A DNA stretch of 64,000 bases, taken from the NCBI GenBank assembly GCA_964344255.1, contig CAYFMQ010000009.1:70712-134711 (forward strand), read 5' to 3'. The position numbers were made by a program, and so were the translations under genes. This DNA is from JAJFIE01 sp964344255. GTDB lineage: Bacteria; Pseudomonadota; Alphaproteobacteria; Rhodospirillales; Casp-alpha2. Positions 35,070 to 44,290 of this stretch are shown here, one piece after another (position 1 is the stretch's first letter; each line of letters starts with the position of its first letter). The notes under the pieces are model-generated. The model had not been told where the DNA came from and ran no database searches. It saw only the letters and a program-made list of their open reading frames with translations.

Positions 35070-35939
35070 ATGGCAGGCGATACATCACCCCCCTGGCCGC
35101 TGACTACGGACGGGAAAACCGACTGGGAAACCGTCTTTGAAGACCCCCAGACAGGCCTGATCGCGCTGATAGCCCAGGCACGCACCGCCGCCGCCTTGCG
35201 AAAAAGCACGACTTTCGTCATCGAAACCATCTATTCCAGGGAAGGCGCTCCGCCTGAAATCAAGGGCTTCGCCGATGAGCTGGAGCGCATGCTGCCCGAT
35301 GACCTGCCGGCCAGTGAACTGCCCAAGGTCGTAACGGCCATTACGACTGTTTTACGTGAAATCAAGGCCGAGCGGCTTCGCAGGGAAGGAAACGACGACT
35401 TCGATTTCATGGATGATTTTGAAGACGACGAGGACAACGACAAGCCCAAAAAGAAAAAGTCGAAGAAAAAGAAAAAAGCAAAAGATAAAAATCCAAAAAC
35501 CAGGGACAAGCGGGGATCCAGGCTTGTCATTATTCTCGCCATTATCCTGCTGTTGACCGGTCTGTCCGGCGGTGGCGCCTATTATTATTTCTTCATGATG
35601 AATCAAGGCCCGGGTATGAGTGAAAAGACCCTGCAGCTGATCGAAGAGATGAAATTGGCGGCAGGTGGAAACGGGCCGGAAAAACATGTCTTCGGATGGC
35701 CCCTGACCGTGGAACATCGCGGCGGTCTGGTTGGCGTTACAGCCAACGGCGTTCCGGCCGAAAGCTGCGCCAGCGCCGCCTGGTATTTCGTCAATCGCGG
35801 CAATATCGTGATCAATGACAGGTTCCCGAAAAAAATCGCTCCGAGCGTTCTCAAGCAATTCTGTGAAGAGAAAGGCCAGACGGCAAAACTGCTGTGGCTA
35901 TCAAAGCCGACAGGGGAAACAGAGAGCGACGGCAATTAG
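35070..35939 (+). CDS. single-pass membrane protein with acidic and lysine-rich blocks, unknown function
   Basis: 289 aa. Residues 1-105 are helical and cytoplasmic; residues 109-124 are almost all Asp/Glu (with Phe), residues 125-148 are Lys-rich, and residues 151-175 form one membrane helix ending in a Gly/Tyr-rich stretch. The remaining 115 residues are predicted periplasmic, starting with a helix, then strands (FGWPLTVEHRGGLVGVTANG) and two Cys (ESC, FCEEK) that could make a disulfide. That tail resembles type IV pilin-like or pseudopilin heads in layout. I do not recognise the family. It diverges from pabBC and its end overlaps the FAD oxidase gene by 4 bases on the other strand. Confidence 0.6.
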   Translation: MAGDTSPPWPLTTDGKTDWETVFEDPQTGLIALIAQARTAAALRKSTTFVIETIYSREGAPPEIKGFADELERMLPDDLPASELPKVVTAITTVLREIKAERLRREGNDDFDFMDDFEDDEDNDKPKKKKSKKKKKAKDKNPKTRDKRGSRLVIILAIILLLTGLSGGGAYYYFFMMNQGPGMSEKTLQLIEEMKLAAGGNGPEKHVFGWPLTVEHRGGLVGVTANGVPAESCASAAWYFVNRGNIVINDRFPKKIAPSVLKQFCEEKGQTAKLLWLSKPTGETESDGN

Positions 35940-37072
35940 GTGAGCCGTGCGGGGCTCAAGTCAGCTTCGGACAGGCCAAATGCGGCGACCCGTTCCGGGA
36001 ATCCGTCGCCGGATATCAACGCTCCCGTGATTTCCATCATGGTTGGTGAGGTTTCAATGCCGAAGCCTCCCTGCCCGGTGAGCCAGAAGAACCCTTCCGC
36101 ATCGGCATCGAAGCCGGCCACCAGCATTTCATCCTCGACAAAGGAACGCAGTCCCGCCCAGTCATGCTCAGGTTTGCCAATCGGAATCGTGGTCGCGGTT
36201 TCCAGCCGATCGAGGGCAATGGCGATATCGATTTCCTCCGGCCGGGCGTCACAGGGCGGTGAGGGTATTTCATCAGCAGGCGACACCATCAATCGACCTG
36301 CGTCAGGCTTGCAATAGAACAGGGGATCATCGCAGAACGTCACGGGCCAGTTCGACGGGTCCATTCCATCGGGAAGATTGACAAGGACGGCGTTACGACG
36401 GCGCGGTTGCAAGCCAATGGGGGCGACACCGGCCATTTCGGCAACAACATCACACCAGGCGCCGGCGGCATTGACAAGAACCGGCGCGGCATAGTTTCCG
36501 GCGCGGGTTGAAACCAGCCAGTCGCCGCCCCCGTCTGAACGGCTGATGCCTTCCACCTCTGCATTCACCACCAGTTCCCCGCCTGCAGATTTCATAAAGC
36601 GCAGATACCCCTGGTGTAGCGCATGCACATCGATGTCTTCGCTGGCATCAAAATAGATTGCCCGGTCCGCAAAATCCGGACGAACGACCGGGATACGGCT
36701 CTCGATCCCGGCCCGGTCAAGAACCTGGTGATCCGGCACTACGGACGCAATATCTTCCCGGGCCTCCTCAAAGTATTCATCCTGGCCGGGGCGGAAGAGA
36801 TGCAAAGAACCGCGCGGCGTCAGGATGGGACCTTCACAAAAACCTTCGGGGGGCGAGCTTAAATAATCATGGCTGGCGAGAATAAGCTTACGAACCAGGG
36901 GCGGGCCGTAAACCGGCTCGTACATGGCTGCCGACCGGCCTGTGGTGTGATAGCCGGGTTGGCTTTCACGCTCCAGCACAACCACCCTGCCCTTACCCGC
37001 CAGTTCGGCGGCGGCGGACGATCCGGCTATACCGGCGCCAATCACAATGAAGTCGGCATTCTGCACGCTCAT
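35936..37072 (-). CDS. FAD-dependent amino acid/glycine oxidase-like protein (DAO family)
   Basis: 378 aa. N-terminal ADP-binding fold FIVIGAGIAGSSAAAELAGKG followed by VVLERESQPGYHTTGRSA, a DAO-family signature. The C-terminus reads WLTGQGGFGIETSPTMMEI. Related to D-amino acid, glycine and sarcosine oxidases. ATG 37072 is taken; a TTG lies 12 bases up. It is 18 bases after the choline dehydrogenase gene, so the two are probably co-transcribed, which would suit oxidation of an N-methylated amino acid. Substrate unproven. Confidence 0.82.
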   Translation of the reverse strand: MSVQNADFIVIGAGIAGSSAAAELAGKGRVVVLERESQPGYHTTGRSAAMYEPVYGPPLVRKLILASHDYLSSPPEGFCEGPILTPRGSLHLFRPGQDEYFEEAREDIASVVPDHQVLDRAGIESRIPVVRPDFADRAIYFDASEDIDVHALHQGYLRFMKSAGGELVVNAEVEGISRSDGGGDWLVSTRAGNYAAPVLVNAAGAWCDVVAEMAGVAPIGLQPRRRNAVLVNLPDGMDPSNWPVTFCDDPLFYCKPDAGRLMVSPADEIPSPPCDARPEEIDIAIALDRLETATTIPIGKPEHDWAGLRSFVEDEMLVAGFDADAEGFFWLTGQGGFGIETSPTMMEITGALISGDGFPERVAAFGLSEADLSPARLT

Positions 37073-37090
37073 ACCCTCATCCAAATCTAT

Positions 37091-38776
37091 TCAGTCGATG
37101 GACCGGACAGGGGTTCCTGTACGCTGGTTCTCCTGCCAATCCTCCGCCTTGTAGACTGCCGCGTTGGATGGCGCCAGCGGATCCTTGCCCAGGATATGGT
37201 CGGATGCCTTTTCCCCGATCATGATCGTCGGGGCATTCAGGTTGCCGTTGGTGATGAACGGCATCAGCGATGAATCGGCCACACGCAGGTTTTCCATGCC
37301 GTGTACTCGGGTTTCAGGGTCGACCACGGCCATCTCGTCCGTTCCCATCTTGCAGGTGCCGCAGGGGTGGTAGCCGGTCTCGGCGTTATCGGCGACCCAG
37401 TGATCGATTTCGTCATCTGTCCGGACATCCTTGCCGGGCGCGAGTTCCGCGCCCCTGTAGGGATCGAAAGCGGGCTGGGCGAAAATTTCCCGGGTCAGGC
37501 GAATACCGTCCCTGAACACCCTGCGGTCTTCCGAGTGGTTGAGATAATTGAAGAACATGCTTGGCGCTTCGCGCGGATCACTTGAACGCAATTTCACCCG
37601 GCCGCGGCTTAATGGCTTGTTCGGCCCCAAATGGGCCTGGAAGCCGTCCCCCTTGGCGGCGCTCTTGCCGTCATAACCGATGGCGGCAGCGGCGAAGTGA
37701 TACTGAATATCCGGGAAAGGAATGCCGGGGCGGCTGCGGATATAGCCGTTGGATTCAAAGTGGTTCGTGGCGCCGAGTCCGGACTTGAAAAAGAACCAGC
37801 GTGCGCCGATGAAAAACTTGGATATGGGATCCAGTTTCCTGTTCACGGTTATGGGTTGGGTGCAGGCCTGCTGGAACCAGATTTCAAGGTGATCATGCAG
37901 GTTTTCGCCGACGCCCGGCAGATGGTGGGCGACTTCGATCCCGTGTTCTTTCAGGTGATCGCCGTTGCCGATGCCGGACAACATCAACAGCTTGGGCGAA
38001 TTGAACGGTCCGGAAGAGACGATAACCTCACGGCGGGCACGGACCTGGATCGTTTTCCCGTCTTTGACATACTCGACGCCGACGGCTTTCTTGCCCTCCA
38101 GCAAAATACGCGTGGTCAGGGCATGCGTCTCAACGCTAAGATTTTGCCTGCTCATGGCCGGTTTCAGGTAGGCGTTGGCCGTGGACCAGCGCACGCCGTT
38201 CTTGACCGTCATGTCCATGCGGCCAAAGCCCTCCTGGCAGTATCCGTTCACATCATCGGAACGCAGATAACCGGCCTGCACGCCGGCCTCGATAAAGGCC
38301 CTGTACAGGGGATTCTTCATGTTGTTGCCGTTGGATGTGCTCAAGGGTCCGTCACCGCCGCGGTACTCATCGCCGCCGAAAGCAGAGTTTTCCGCCCGCC
38401 TGAAGTACGGTAAGCAATGCCGGTAGCCCCAGCCTTCCGCGCCCATTTCCTCCCACTGGTCAAAATCCCCGGCATTGCCGCGAACATAGACCATGCCGTT
38501 GATGGAGGAAGAGCCGCCGATCACCTTGCCCCGGGCCTGATGGATCTGGCGGTTGTTGATCCCGGGATCGGGTTCCGACATGAAACGCCAATCGAATTTT
38601 TCCATATGCATGGGGATCGCCAGCGCCGTCGGCATCTGGATGAAGATGGAATTGTCCTTGCCACCGTATTCCAGCACCAGAACCTTGTTCGACGGATCCT
38701 CCGTCAGGCGGCTGGCCATGACACTGCCTGCCGAACCGGCGCCGCAGATGATGAAATCGAACTCCTGATGCTCCAT
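37091..38776 (-). CDS. betA: GMC-family choline dehydrogenase
   Basis: 561 aa, close to E. coli BetA (556 aa). N-terminal FAD site FDFIICGAGSAGSVMASRLTE, then QARGKVIGGSSSINGMVYVRGN, GMC signature 2-like SSGPFNSPKLLMLSGIG, and the C-terminal catalytic His region GYHPCGTCKMG and ADSSLMPFITNGNLNAPTIMIGEKASD. It oxidises choline to betaine aldehyde (and glycine betaine). ATG 38776 is set by CAGGAG 8 bases upstream; the frame extends 43 codons more. betB, betI and betT are absent. Other GMC alcohol oxidases are possible. Confidence 0.85.
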   Translation of the reverse strand: MEHQEFDFIICGAGSAGSVMASRLTEDPSNKVLVLEYGGKDNSIFIQMPTALAIPMHMEKFDWRFMSEPDPGINNRQIHQARGKVIGGSSSINGMVYVRGNAGDFDQWEEMGAEGWGYRHCLPYFRRAENSAFGGDEYRGGDGPLSTSNGNNMKNPLYRAFIEAGVQAGYLRSDDVNGYCQEGFGRMDMTVKNGVRWSTANAYLKPAMSRQNLSVETHALTTRILLEGKKAVGVEYVKDGKTIQVRARREVIVSSGPFNSPKLLMLSGIGNGDHLKEHGIEVAHHLPGVGENLHDHLEIWFQQACTQPITVNRKLDPISKFFIGARWFFFKSGLGATNHFESNGYIRSRPGIPFPDIQYHFAAAAIGYDGKSAAKGDGFQAHLGPNKPLSRGRVKLRSSDPREAPSMFFNYLNHSEDRRVFRDGIRLTREIFAQPAFDPYRGAELAPGKDVRTDDEIDHWVADNAETGYHPCGTCKMGTDEMAVVDPETRVHGMENLRVADSSLMPFITNGNLNAPTIMIGEKASDHILGKDPLAPSNAAVYKAEDWQENQRTGTPVRSID

Positions 38777-38967
38777 GCGTCGTACTCCTGATGCAGGCTG
38801 TGAACCTGCATTGTTACCGAAGGCTACTTTATAGGTGTTAAGCCGGTGCGTCAGCGATTTCTGTAATCTCCGGAACCGGAGAGCAATGGTGTCGCCAGTC
38901 ACCATTTAACGTCCTTTCTCAATTTCTTCTCTTGTCATGTTACCGCTGCCGTGGCATCTGCCGGGGT

Positions 38968-39696
38968 ATGAACACGCCAACACCGGACATGACAGTCATC
39001 AGGGGCATCCTGTTCGACAAGGACGGCACCCTGTTCGATTATCACCGGACCTGGATGCCGCTCAATCACCAGGCAGCCCGGATCACGGCCCGTGGCGATG
39101 AAAGCCTGGCCCGTGATCTGCTGGTTGCCGGCGGCTGGGATCCAGATAAGGACACGGTTGCGGGCGGCAGCCTGCTGGCGGCGCATACGAACCGCGAGAT
39201 CGCCGAGGCCTGGATGGATCATGCGCCCGGGTGGGAACTGGACCGCCTGACGGAAATGCTCAATGACCTGTTTACCGAAGGCGGCATGGAAACGGCTGCT
39301 CCGGTCACCGATCTTCCTGTTTTTTTGAACCAACTTCGTGATCTGGACTTCACTCTGGGCGTTGCGACAAGTGACAGCGAATCCAGCGCCAAAGCAATGC
39401 TGAACAAGGCCGGCGTGTCGGACATGATGGATTTCATTGCCGGTTTCGACAGCGGCCATGGACCGAAACCCGGGCCGGGAATGGTTCATGCCTTTTGTGA
39501 AATCACCAGCCTTGCCTTGTCAGAGATCATTATGGTCGGCGACAACCGCCACGATATGGAAATGGGTCGAAATGCAGGCGTAGCCTTCTGTGTCGGCGTC
39601 CTGACAGGGACCAGTGACCGTGAAGAACTGGAAAAGGAAGCCGAGTACGTTCTGGAAGATATCACCGGTCTTCCCGGCCTTCTCCGCGGCATTTGA
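38968..39696 (+). CDS. HAD-superfamily phosphatase, phosphoglycolate phosphatase-like
   Basis: 242 aa from ATG 38968 (or ATG 38989). HAD motif I FDKDGTLFD at the start, motif II LGVATSDSE near residue 130, motif III Lys in GPKPGPG near 170 and motif IV VGDNRHDMEMG near 190. The long helical cap between motifs I and II is of the Gph/subclass I type. Substrate may be phosphoglycolate; not certain. Divergent from betA. Confidence 0.85.
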   Translation: MNTPTPDMTVIRGILFDKDGTLFDYHRTWMPLNHQAARITARGDESLARDLLVAGGWDPDKDTVAGGSLLAAHTNREIAEAWMDHAPGWELDRLTEMLNDLFTEGGMETAAPVTDLPVFLNQLRDLDFTLGVATSDSESSAKAMLNKAGVSDMMDFIAGFDSGHGPKPGPGMVHAFCEITSLALSEIIMVGDNRHDMEMGRNAGVAFCVGVLTGTSDREELEKEAEYVLEDITGLPGLLRGI

Positions 39697-39752
39697 ATAT
39701 CCGATTATTCGGAAATCTTTTTGACTGTATATGACCGTTCTTGACCGTATGA

Positions 39753-41489
39753 GTGGGAATGGCCATGATGGCGCATTCCTATTCCTTTGGTTATAGTCTC
39801 GGCACAATGGAACTCCTGATTAACTTCATTGGCGGCATTGCCTTGCTCCTGTGGGGCGTGCGTATGGTTCGAACCGGTATTACCCGGTCTTTCGGCGCTG
39901 AGTTACGCCAAGTCCTCTCCGCTTCGGCCCAGAACCGGTTTCGCGCCCTGTTTGCCGGTTTCGCCGTGACGACAGCCCTGCAAAGCAGCACGGCGACGGC
40001 CATGATCATTTCATCCTTTGCCGGACGCGGCATGGTGACGGGCGCCGCCGCTCTCGCCATCATGCTGGGCGCTGATGTCGGCACCACCGTTGTCGTCCAG
40101 GTCCTGTCCTTTGATCTGGGGTGGCTGTCGCCGGCATTGATCGCCATTGGCGTTTTCGGCTTCCTCTCAGGGGACAGTTCCAAACGCAGGAGTCTGTCCC
40201 GCACCGCCATCGGGCTCGGTCTCATCTTGTTGTCATTGAACCTGATTTCCATGACCTCCGCTCCCTTGCGCGAGGCTGAGACGGCATCCCTTATCCTCTC
40301 ACCATTATCCAACGAACCTGTTCTCGCCGTCCTGATTGCCGCCTTGATCACCTGGATGGCGCATTCCAGCGTCGCCATCATTCTTTTGGTCATATCGCTT
40401 GCCGGTCTGCAGGTCCTCAGTATTCAGCTGGCGCTGGTCCTGGTCCTTGGCGCCAACTTCGGCGGCGCTATCGCAGCCGTAACCACGACATTGCGTTCTT
40501 CCGCCGCGACCAAACGCATCCCGATCGGCAATCTCTGCATGCGCCTGGTCGGCGTCATCATCGTTTTGCCGCTTGTGCCATGGCTTCAGCCATATCTTGC
40601 GGGCCTGGATGACACGCCAGCCAGAATGATCGCAAACTTCCACGTCGTCTTTAATGTCTTCCTGGTTATCCTTTTCCTGCCATTGGTGGGGTACGTTACA
40701 GAGCTTCTGGAAAAATTCATCCCCGACGAAGACGCCCTGGAATCGGACATCGGCCCGAAGTACTTGGACCCGCGCGCCATCGATACGCCTTCGGTCGCCC
40801 TGGCCTGTGCGGCGCGGGAAACCCTGCATATGGGCGACATCGTCCGCGGCATGCTGAATGACACCATGCAGGTTTTTGTTTCCGGTGAGGAAAACCTCCG
40901 CAAACAGATCGAGAGCAAGGACGACGAGGTGGACACCCTGCATGAAGCCATCAAGCTGTACTTGACCGGCCTTTCCCGCGCGGAGCTCGATCAAACCGAA
41001 AGCGGGCGCAACCTGGAGGTCTTCAGTTTCACGACCAACCTGGAACACATCGGCGACATTATTGACAAGAACCTGATGGACCTGGCGGGTAAAATGATCA
41101 AGAACAGGGCCAGCTTCTCAGAAGCCGGCCTCAAGGAGCTGCAGGAATTCCACCAGCGGATCGTCGCCAACCTCGATCTTGCCTTGAATATCTTTCTGTC
41201 CCGGGATGAAAACCTCGCCAAGGAGCTGCTCAGGCAAAAGACGGAAATCCGTGATCTGGAACTTGAATTCGTTGAACGTCATTTCAATCGTGTCAGCAGT
41301 GGAGCAGCCGATACGCTCGGATCCAGCTCCGTGCACCTTGATGTCCTGCGCGACTTGAAACGCATCAACGGACATCTGACGTCCGTCGTCTATCCTATCC
41401 TGGAGAAGACAGGGCAACTGGTTGAATCCCGCCTTAAGGATATGCCGTCCACCAAGACGGAATCGCCCGAACCCAGTTCGGGCCTCTGA
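39753..41489 (+). CDS. Na/Pi-cotransporter family protein with PhoU domain
   Basis: 578 aa. Residues about 1-310 hold two copies of the Na/Pi_cotrans repeat: QSSTATAMIIS near 90 and AHSSVAIILLVISLAG near 205, with about eight membrane segments. Residues 340-560 are a helical PhoU-like domain (LCTN-like pairs of helices). The family imports phosphate with sodium. The GTG start at 39753 is the longest form; ATG 39759, 39765 or 39768, or Met19, could serve instead. Confidence 0.88.
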   Translation: MGMAMMAHSYSFGYSLGTMELLINFIGGIALLLWGVRMVRTGITRSFGAELRQVLSASAQNRFRALFAGFAVTTALQSSTATAMIISSFAGRGMVTGAAALAIMLGADVGTTVVVQVLSFDLGWLSPALIAIGVFGFLSGDSSKRRSLSRTAIGLGLILLSLNLISMTSAPLREAETASLILSPLSNEPVLAVLIAALITWMAHSSVAIILLVISLAGLQVLSIQLALVLVLGANFGGAIAAVTTTLRSSAATKRIPIGNLCMRLVGVIIVLPLVPWLQPYLAGLDDTPARMIANFHVVFNVFLVILFLPLVGYVTELLEKFIPDEDALESDIGPKYLDPRAIDTPSVALACAARETLHMGDIVRGMLNDTMQVFVSGEENLRKQIESKDDEVDTLHEAIKLYLTGLSRAELDQTESGRNLEVFSFTTNLEHIGDIIDKNLMDLAGKMIKNRASFSEAGLKELQEFHQRIVANLDLALNIFLSRDENLAKELLRQKTEIRDLELEFVERHFNRVSSGAADTLGSSSVHLDVLRDLKRINGHLTSVVYPILEKTGQLVESRLKDMPSTKTESPEPSSGL

Positions 41490-41505
41490 TCCTGTAAAAA
41501 AGTGA

Positions 41506-43059
41506 CTACATCCTCTCCGCCGGCAGCAGGATGTTATGCTTTTCCCGGATCAGGGCGTCGATTTCCGGCGGAATATGGCCGGGATGATAGTTCTCTAGAA
41601 TGTCCCGAACCTTTTTCTTGGCCGCCTGGAGAATGTTTTCCGACCCCTTCTCGATCCATTCCTTGGGCGTGGATCGATCGCCAATAACGGGATAGACGTA
41701 TTCTTTCTGCATCAGGTCCAGCGTCTGGCCGTGCCCCAGGTAATGTCCTGGCCCGTTGAGACAGACGTCACGGAGCGCTTCGACGGACAGGCTGTCTTCC
41801 GTCACCTCAATGCCCTTGATGGTCCGCTTGATACCGCCGATCATGTCGTTGTCGATGACAAGCCCCTCCAGTGAAAATCCGAGCAGGCTCGCCTGCATGC
41901 CGGCCGCTTCGTAAATCAGGTTGGCGCCCGCATGGGCCGCCAACGTCTCGGTGTAACCCTTCTCATAGCCATGCTGGGCGTCAGGTGTTTTGGCGTCCGT
42001 CATTCCCGCCGGCATGCCCCCGCACAGATCGTAAAAATGCGCCATCTGGGCGCAAGCGGCGCTCAACAGCGCCTGCTCACCAGAGCCGCCGGACATGGCG
42101 CCGGTCCTCAAGTCAGAGACAAACGGCCAGGTGCCGAAAATTGCCGGGTGGCCCGGTGCGATCAGGTTGACATAGACAAGACCCGCTAGCACTTCCGCCA
42201 CTTCCTGCATGACGGCGCCGGCCAATGCCGCCGGGCTGGTGGCGCCGGCCTGGCCCGCAGCCAGCAACAACACCGGCATGCCGCCCCGGACAGTGACTTC
42301 CAGACAGCGGCAGGCGTCTTCCGCGAATTTCATGGGCGGCACGACGAAACAGTTGGACTGACTGACAAAGGGCCGCGCACGCCACTTGTCCTCTCCCCCG
42401 GCGATAACATGCAGCATGTCCAATGCTTCCAGCACATGGTCGGGATCGACCATGCTGGTGCCGACGTGTTTGGTCGTTCCGGCAACCGCGGCGTAACAGG
42501 TATTCAGGTCCATAGCCGAGGGCTCTTCCACATCGCGCGCCACCACAGAGCGCTGGAAGAAATGAACGTTGTCCATGACATCGACGATACGGGCAATGTC
42601 ATACAGGTCTTGCAGGGTGGATTCACGATAGGTGTTGGTTTCCACATCGTACATGTGCACGGCGGCGCCCGCCGTGCCGAAATAGACCTTTTTGCCCCAG
42701 GGCTCCATGTCGTGTTTCGGGTCACGGCCGTAAAGCGGGAAGTTCCTGGCCGCTTTGGCAATGGTGTCCTCAACCAGGGCGCGCGGGAACAACAACCGGC
42801 CTTCGTCCGACAGGGAGCCCCCGGCAGCCGTGACGATTTCGACACAGGACGGTATGGGATCGGCCAGCCCGACGGTTTCCAGAACATCCAGTGCGGCCCG
42901 GTGGATTTTTTCGACATCGTTGTCTTTGAGAGGTTTGAAAAGACCCCCCTCCATACCCGGGCGAATGACCCGTTCGTCTTCCGGAACAGGTGCGGCGCGA
43001 AGCGCCTTACGAGCGGAGCGCCCGCCTCGACGGCTGGCTTTCTCTTCAACAGCGGCCAT
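41506..43059 (-). CDS. MttB-superfamily methyltransferase (non-pyrrolysine), copy 1
   Basis: 517 aa from ATG 43059, preferred because GAGG lies 9 bases upstream. After an Arg/Ala/Gly-rich N-terminus, the TIM-barrel matches trimethylamine:corrinoid methyltransferases: AALDVLETVGLADPIP, VSQSNCFVVPPMKFAED and SDLRTGAMSGGSGEQALLSAA. The reading frame has no in-frame amber codon, so there is no pyrrolysine; such homologues (MtgB, MtpB, MtcB) demethylate glycine betaine, proline betaine or carnitine with a corrinoid protein. No corrinoid protein or activator gene lies in the window. Divergent from the GcvA-type LysR gene. Confidence 0.9.
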   Translation of the reverse strand: MAAVEEKASRRGGRSARKALRAAPVPEDERVIRPGMEGGLFKPLKDNDVEKIHRAALDVLETVGLADPIPSCVEIVTAAGGSLSDEGRLLFPRALVEDTIAKAARNFPLYGRDPKHDMEPWGKKVYFGTAGAAVHMYDVETNTYRESTLQDLYDIARIVDVMDNVHFFQRSVVARDVEEPSAMDLNTCYAAVAGTTKHVGTSMVDPDHVLEALDMLHVIAGGEDKWRARPFVSQSNCFVVPPMKFAEDACRCLEVTVRGGMPVLLLAAGQAGATSPAALAGAVMQEVAEVLAGLVYVNLIAPGHPAIFGTWPFVSDLRTGAMSGGSGEQALLSAACAQMAHFYDLCGGMPAGMTDAKTPDAQHGYEKGYTETLAAHAGANLIYEAAGMQASLLGFSLEGLVIDNDMIGGIKRTIKGIEVTEDSLSVEALRDVCLNGPGHYLGHGQTLDLMQKEYVYPVIGDRSTPKEWIEKGSENILQAAKKKVRDILENYHPGHIPPEIDALIREKHNILLPAERM

Positions 43060-43152
43060 TGATGTCATCCTCTTAAACGGCACTGGATAATTGTAACATT
43101 TTTTCTCATTAGGGCTTTCGCCATGTGACTGCAAACGAGTAATATTCACCCC

Positions 43153-43192
43153 TTAGGCCTAGAAAAACTATCATGCATATTAGGCTCGAAAA
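43153..43192. promoter_or_regulatory. direct repeat, candidate LysR binding region
   Basis: TTAGGCCTAGAAAA (43153) and TTAGGCTCGAAAA (43180) lie 27 bases apart in the divergent region between mttB copy 1 and the LysR gene. Spacing of about 2.6 turns and position suit a LysR target, with the palindrome ATGCAT between them. Confidence 0.4.
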
Positions 43193-43216
43193 TGTCATGT
43201 CAAAGGGGATCTGATT

Positions 43217-44152
43217 ATGCTCACGAAACTGCCGCCGCCAAACTGGTTGCGCGCCTTCGAGGCCAGCGCCCGGCACCTGAGCTTCACCGGTGCGGCGAAG
43301 GAGCTGAACGTGACCCAGGCGGCCGTCAGCCAGAAGGTCAAGGCGCTTGAGCAGCATCTGGGACACCCCCTGTTCCATCGGTTGCCGCAGAGCCTGAAAC
43401 TGACCAGTACGGGCGAAGCCTATCTTCCCTCCGTGCGTGAAGGCTTCCTCAGGCTGGCGCAGGGCACCCAGGAGGTTTTCGGCTCCGCCGTCAGCAAACG
43501 GATTGTAATCAGAGCCGGTGCGACATTTGCCGCCACCTGGCTGGGGCAAAACCTGCCACGCTTTCAGTTATTGCACCCTGAGATCCCTTTAAGGGTTATC
43601 ACCGCCGTGTGGCCGGCGGATCATGACTGGGACAATGTCGATATCGACATCCGGTTCGGCGCCGGTGATTGGCCGAATGCACAGGCCCACCCTATAACGA
43701 AGGAGAGCTTATTTCCTGTCTCTGCACCGACGCTACTGGATGGCCGGTCAGCGCCCAAAAGCCTGGAAGAGCTGAAAGGCCATACGGTCTATCACGTCGC
43801 TTCCAACGCCAACCTCTGGACCCGGTGGCTTGAACTGACAGCAGGCCATCCAATAGAAGACGACGGCGGAACCCTGTCGGCGCAGGTCGACACCTGGGCC
43901 CTGGCCCTGGATGCCGCCGCCGCCGGAGGCGGGCTCGCCTTATGTTTTTCATCGATCTGGCGGCATTTCGCCGGAACCGGAAAGCTAAAAAGGCTCTTCG
44001 GGCCTGAGATGGAAACCGATCTGGCCTACTATATCGTCACGCCCCTCAACCAGAAGCTCTCGCCCGCGGCCTCGGTTTTCAGCGAATGGCTGTCTGAAAC
44101 CCTCGCCAAAGAGGAAACGGTGGAAGAATCAGGGATAAAAAAAACTGCCTGA
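43217..44152 (+). CDS. GcvA-type LysR-family transcriptional regulator, copy 1
   Basis: 311 aa. The N-terminal helix-turn-helix reads PPPNWLRAFEASARHLSFTGAAKEL with NVTQAAVSQKVKALEQHLG, the GcvA-style motif. The effector domain (about 90-295) has the GcvA pattern IDIRFGAGDWP. It is divergent from the MttB-like gene and just ahead of the aldehyde oxidoreductase operon, so it likely controls one or both. AGGGGATC precedes the ATG. Confidence 0.9.
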   Translation: MLTKLPPPNWLRAFEASARHLSFTGAAKELNVTQAAVSQKVKALEQHLGHPLFHRLPQSLKLTSTGEAYLPSVREGFLRLAQGTQEVFGSAVSKRIVIRAGATFAATWLGQNLPRFQLLHPEIPLRVITAVWPADHDWDNVDIDIRFGAGDWPNAQAHPITKESLFPVSAPTLLDGRSAPKSLEELKGHTVYHVASNANLWTRWLELTAGHPIEDDGGTLSAQVDTWALALDAAAAGGGLALCFSSIWRHFAGTGKLKRLFGPEMETDLAYYIVTPLNQKLSPAASVFSEWLSETLAKEETVEESGIKKTA

Positions 44153-44178
44153 TCTATCCCCCTTGGGGGGTTTCGTTT
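44153..44178 (+). terminator. weak hairpin after the LysR gene
   Basis: CCCC and GGGG around CTTG directly after the lysR stop are followed by GGTTTCGTTTC. The stem is short; it may be a poor terminator. Confidence 0.25.
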
Positions 44179-44290
44179 CATTACAAAGTACCGCTATTAT
44201 GTCGCCCAAGAACAATTGGCTAATCAACCGGCCCTGTAGACAAAACGACGTTCTGAAACCGATGGTCGGGAAACAAGGAGGAGACGAAGA

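Noticed and set aside
41506..43059. Possible pyrrolysine (amber) codon in the MttB-family genes
   Set aside because: Both MttB frames are open through the full barrel without an in-frame TAG, so these are the non-pyrrolysine type.
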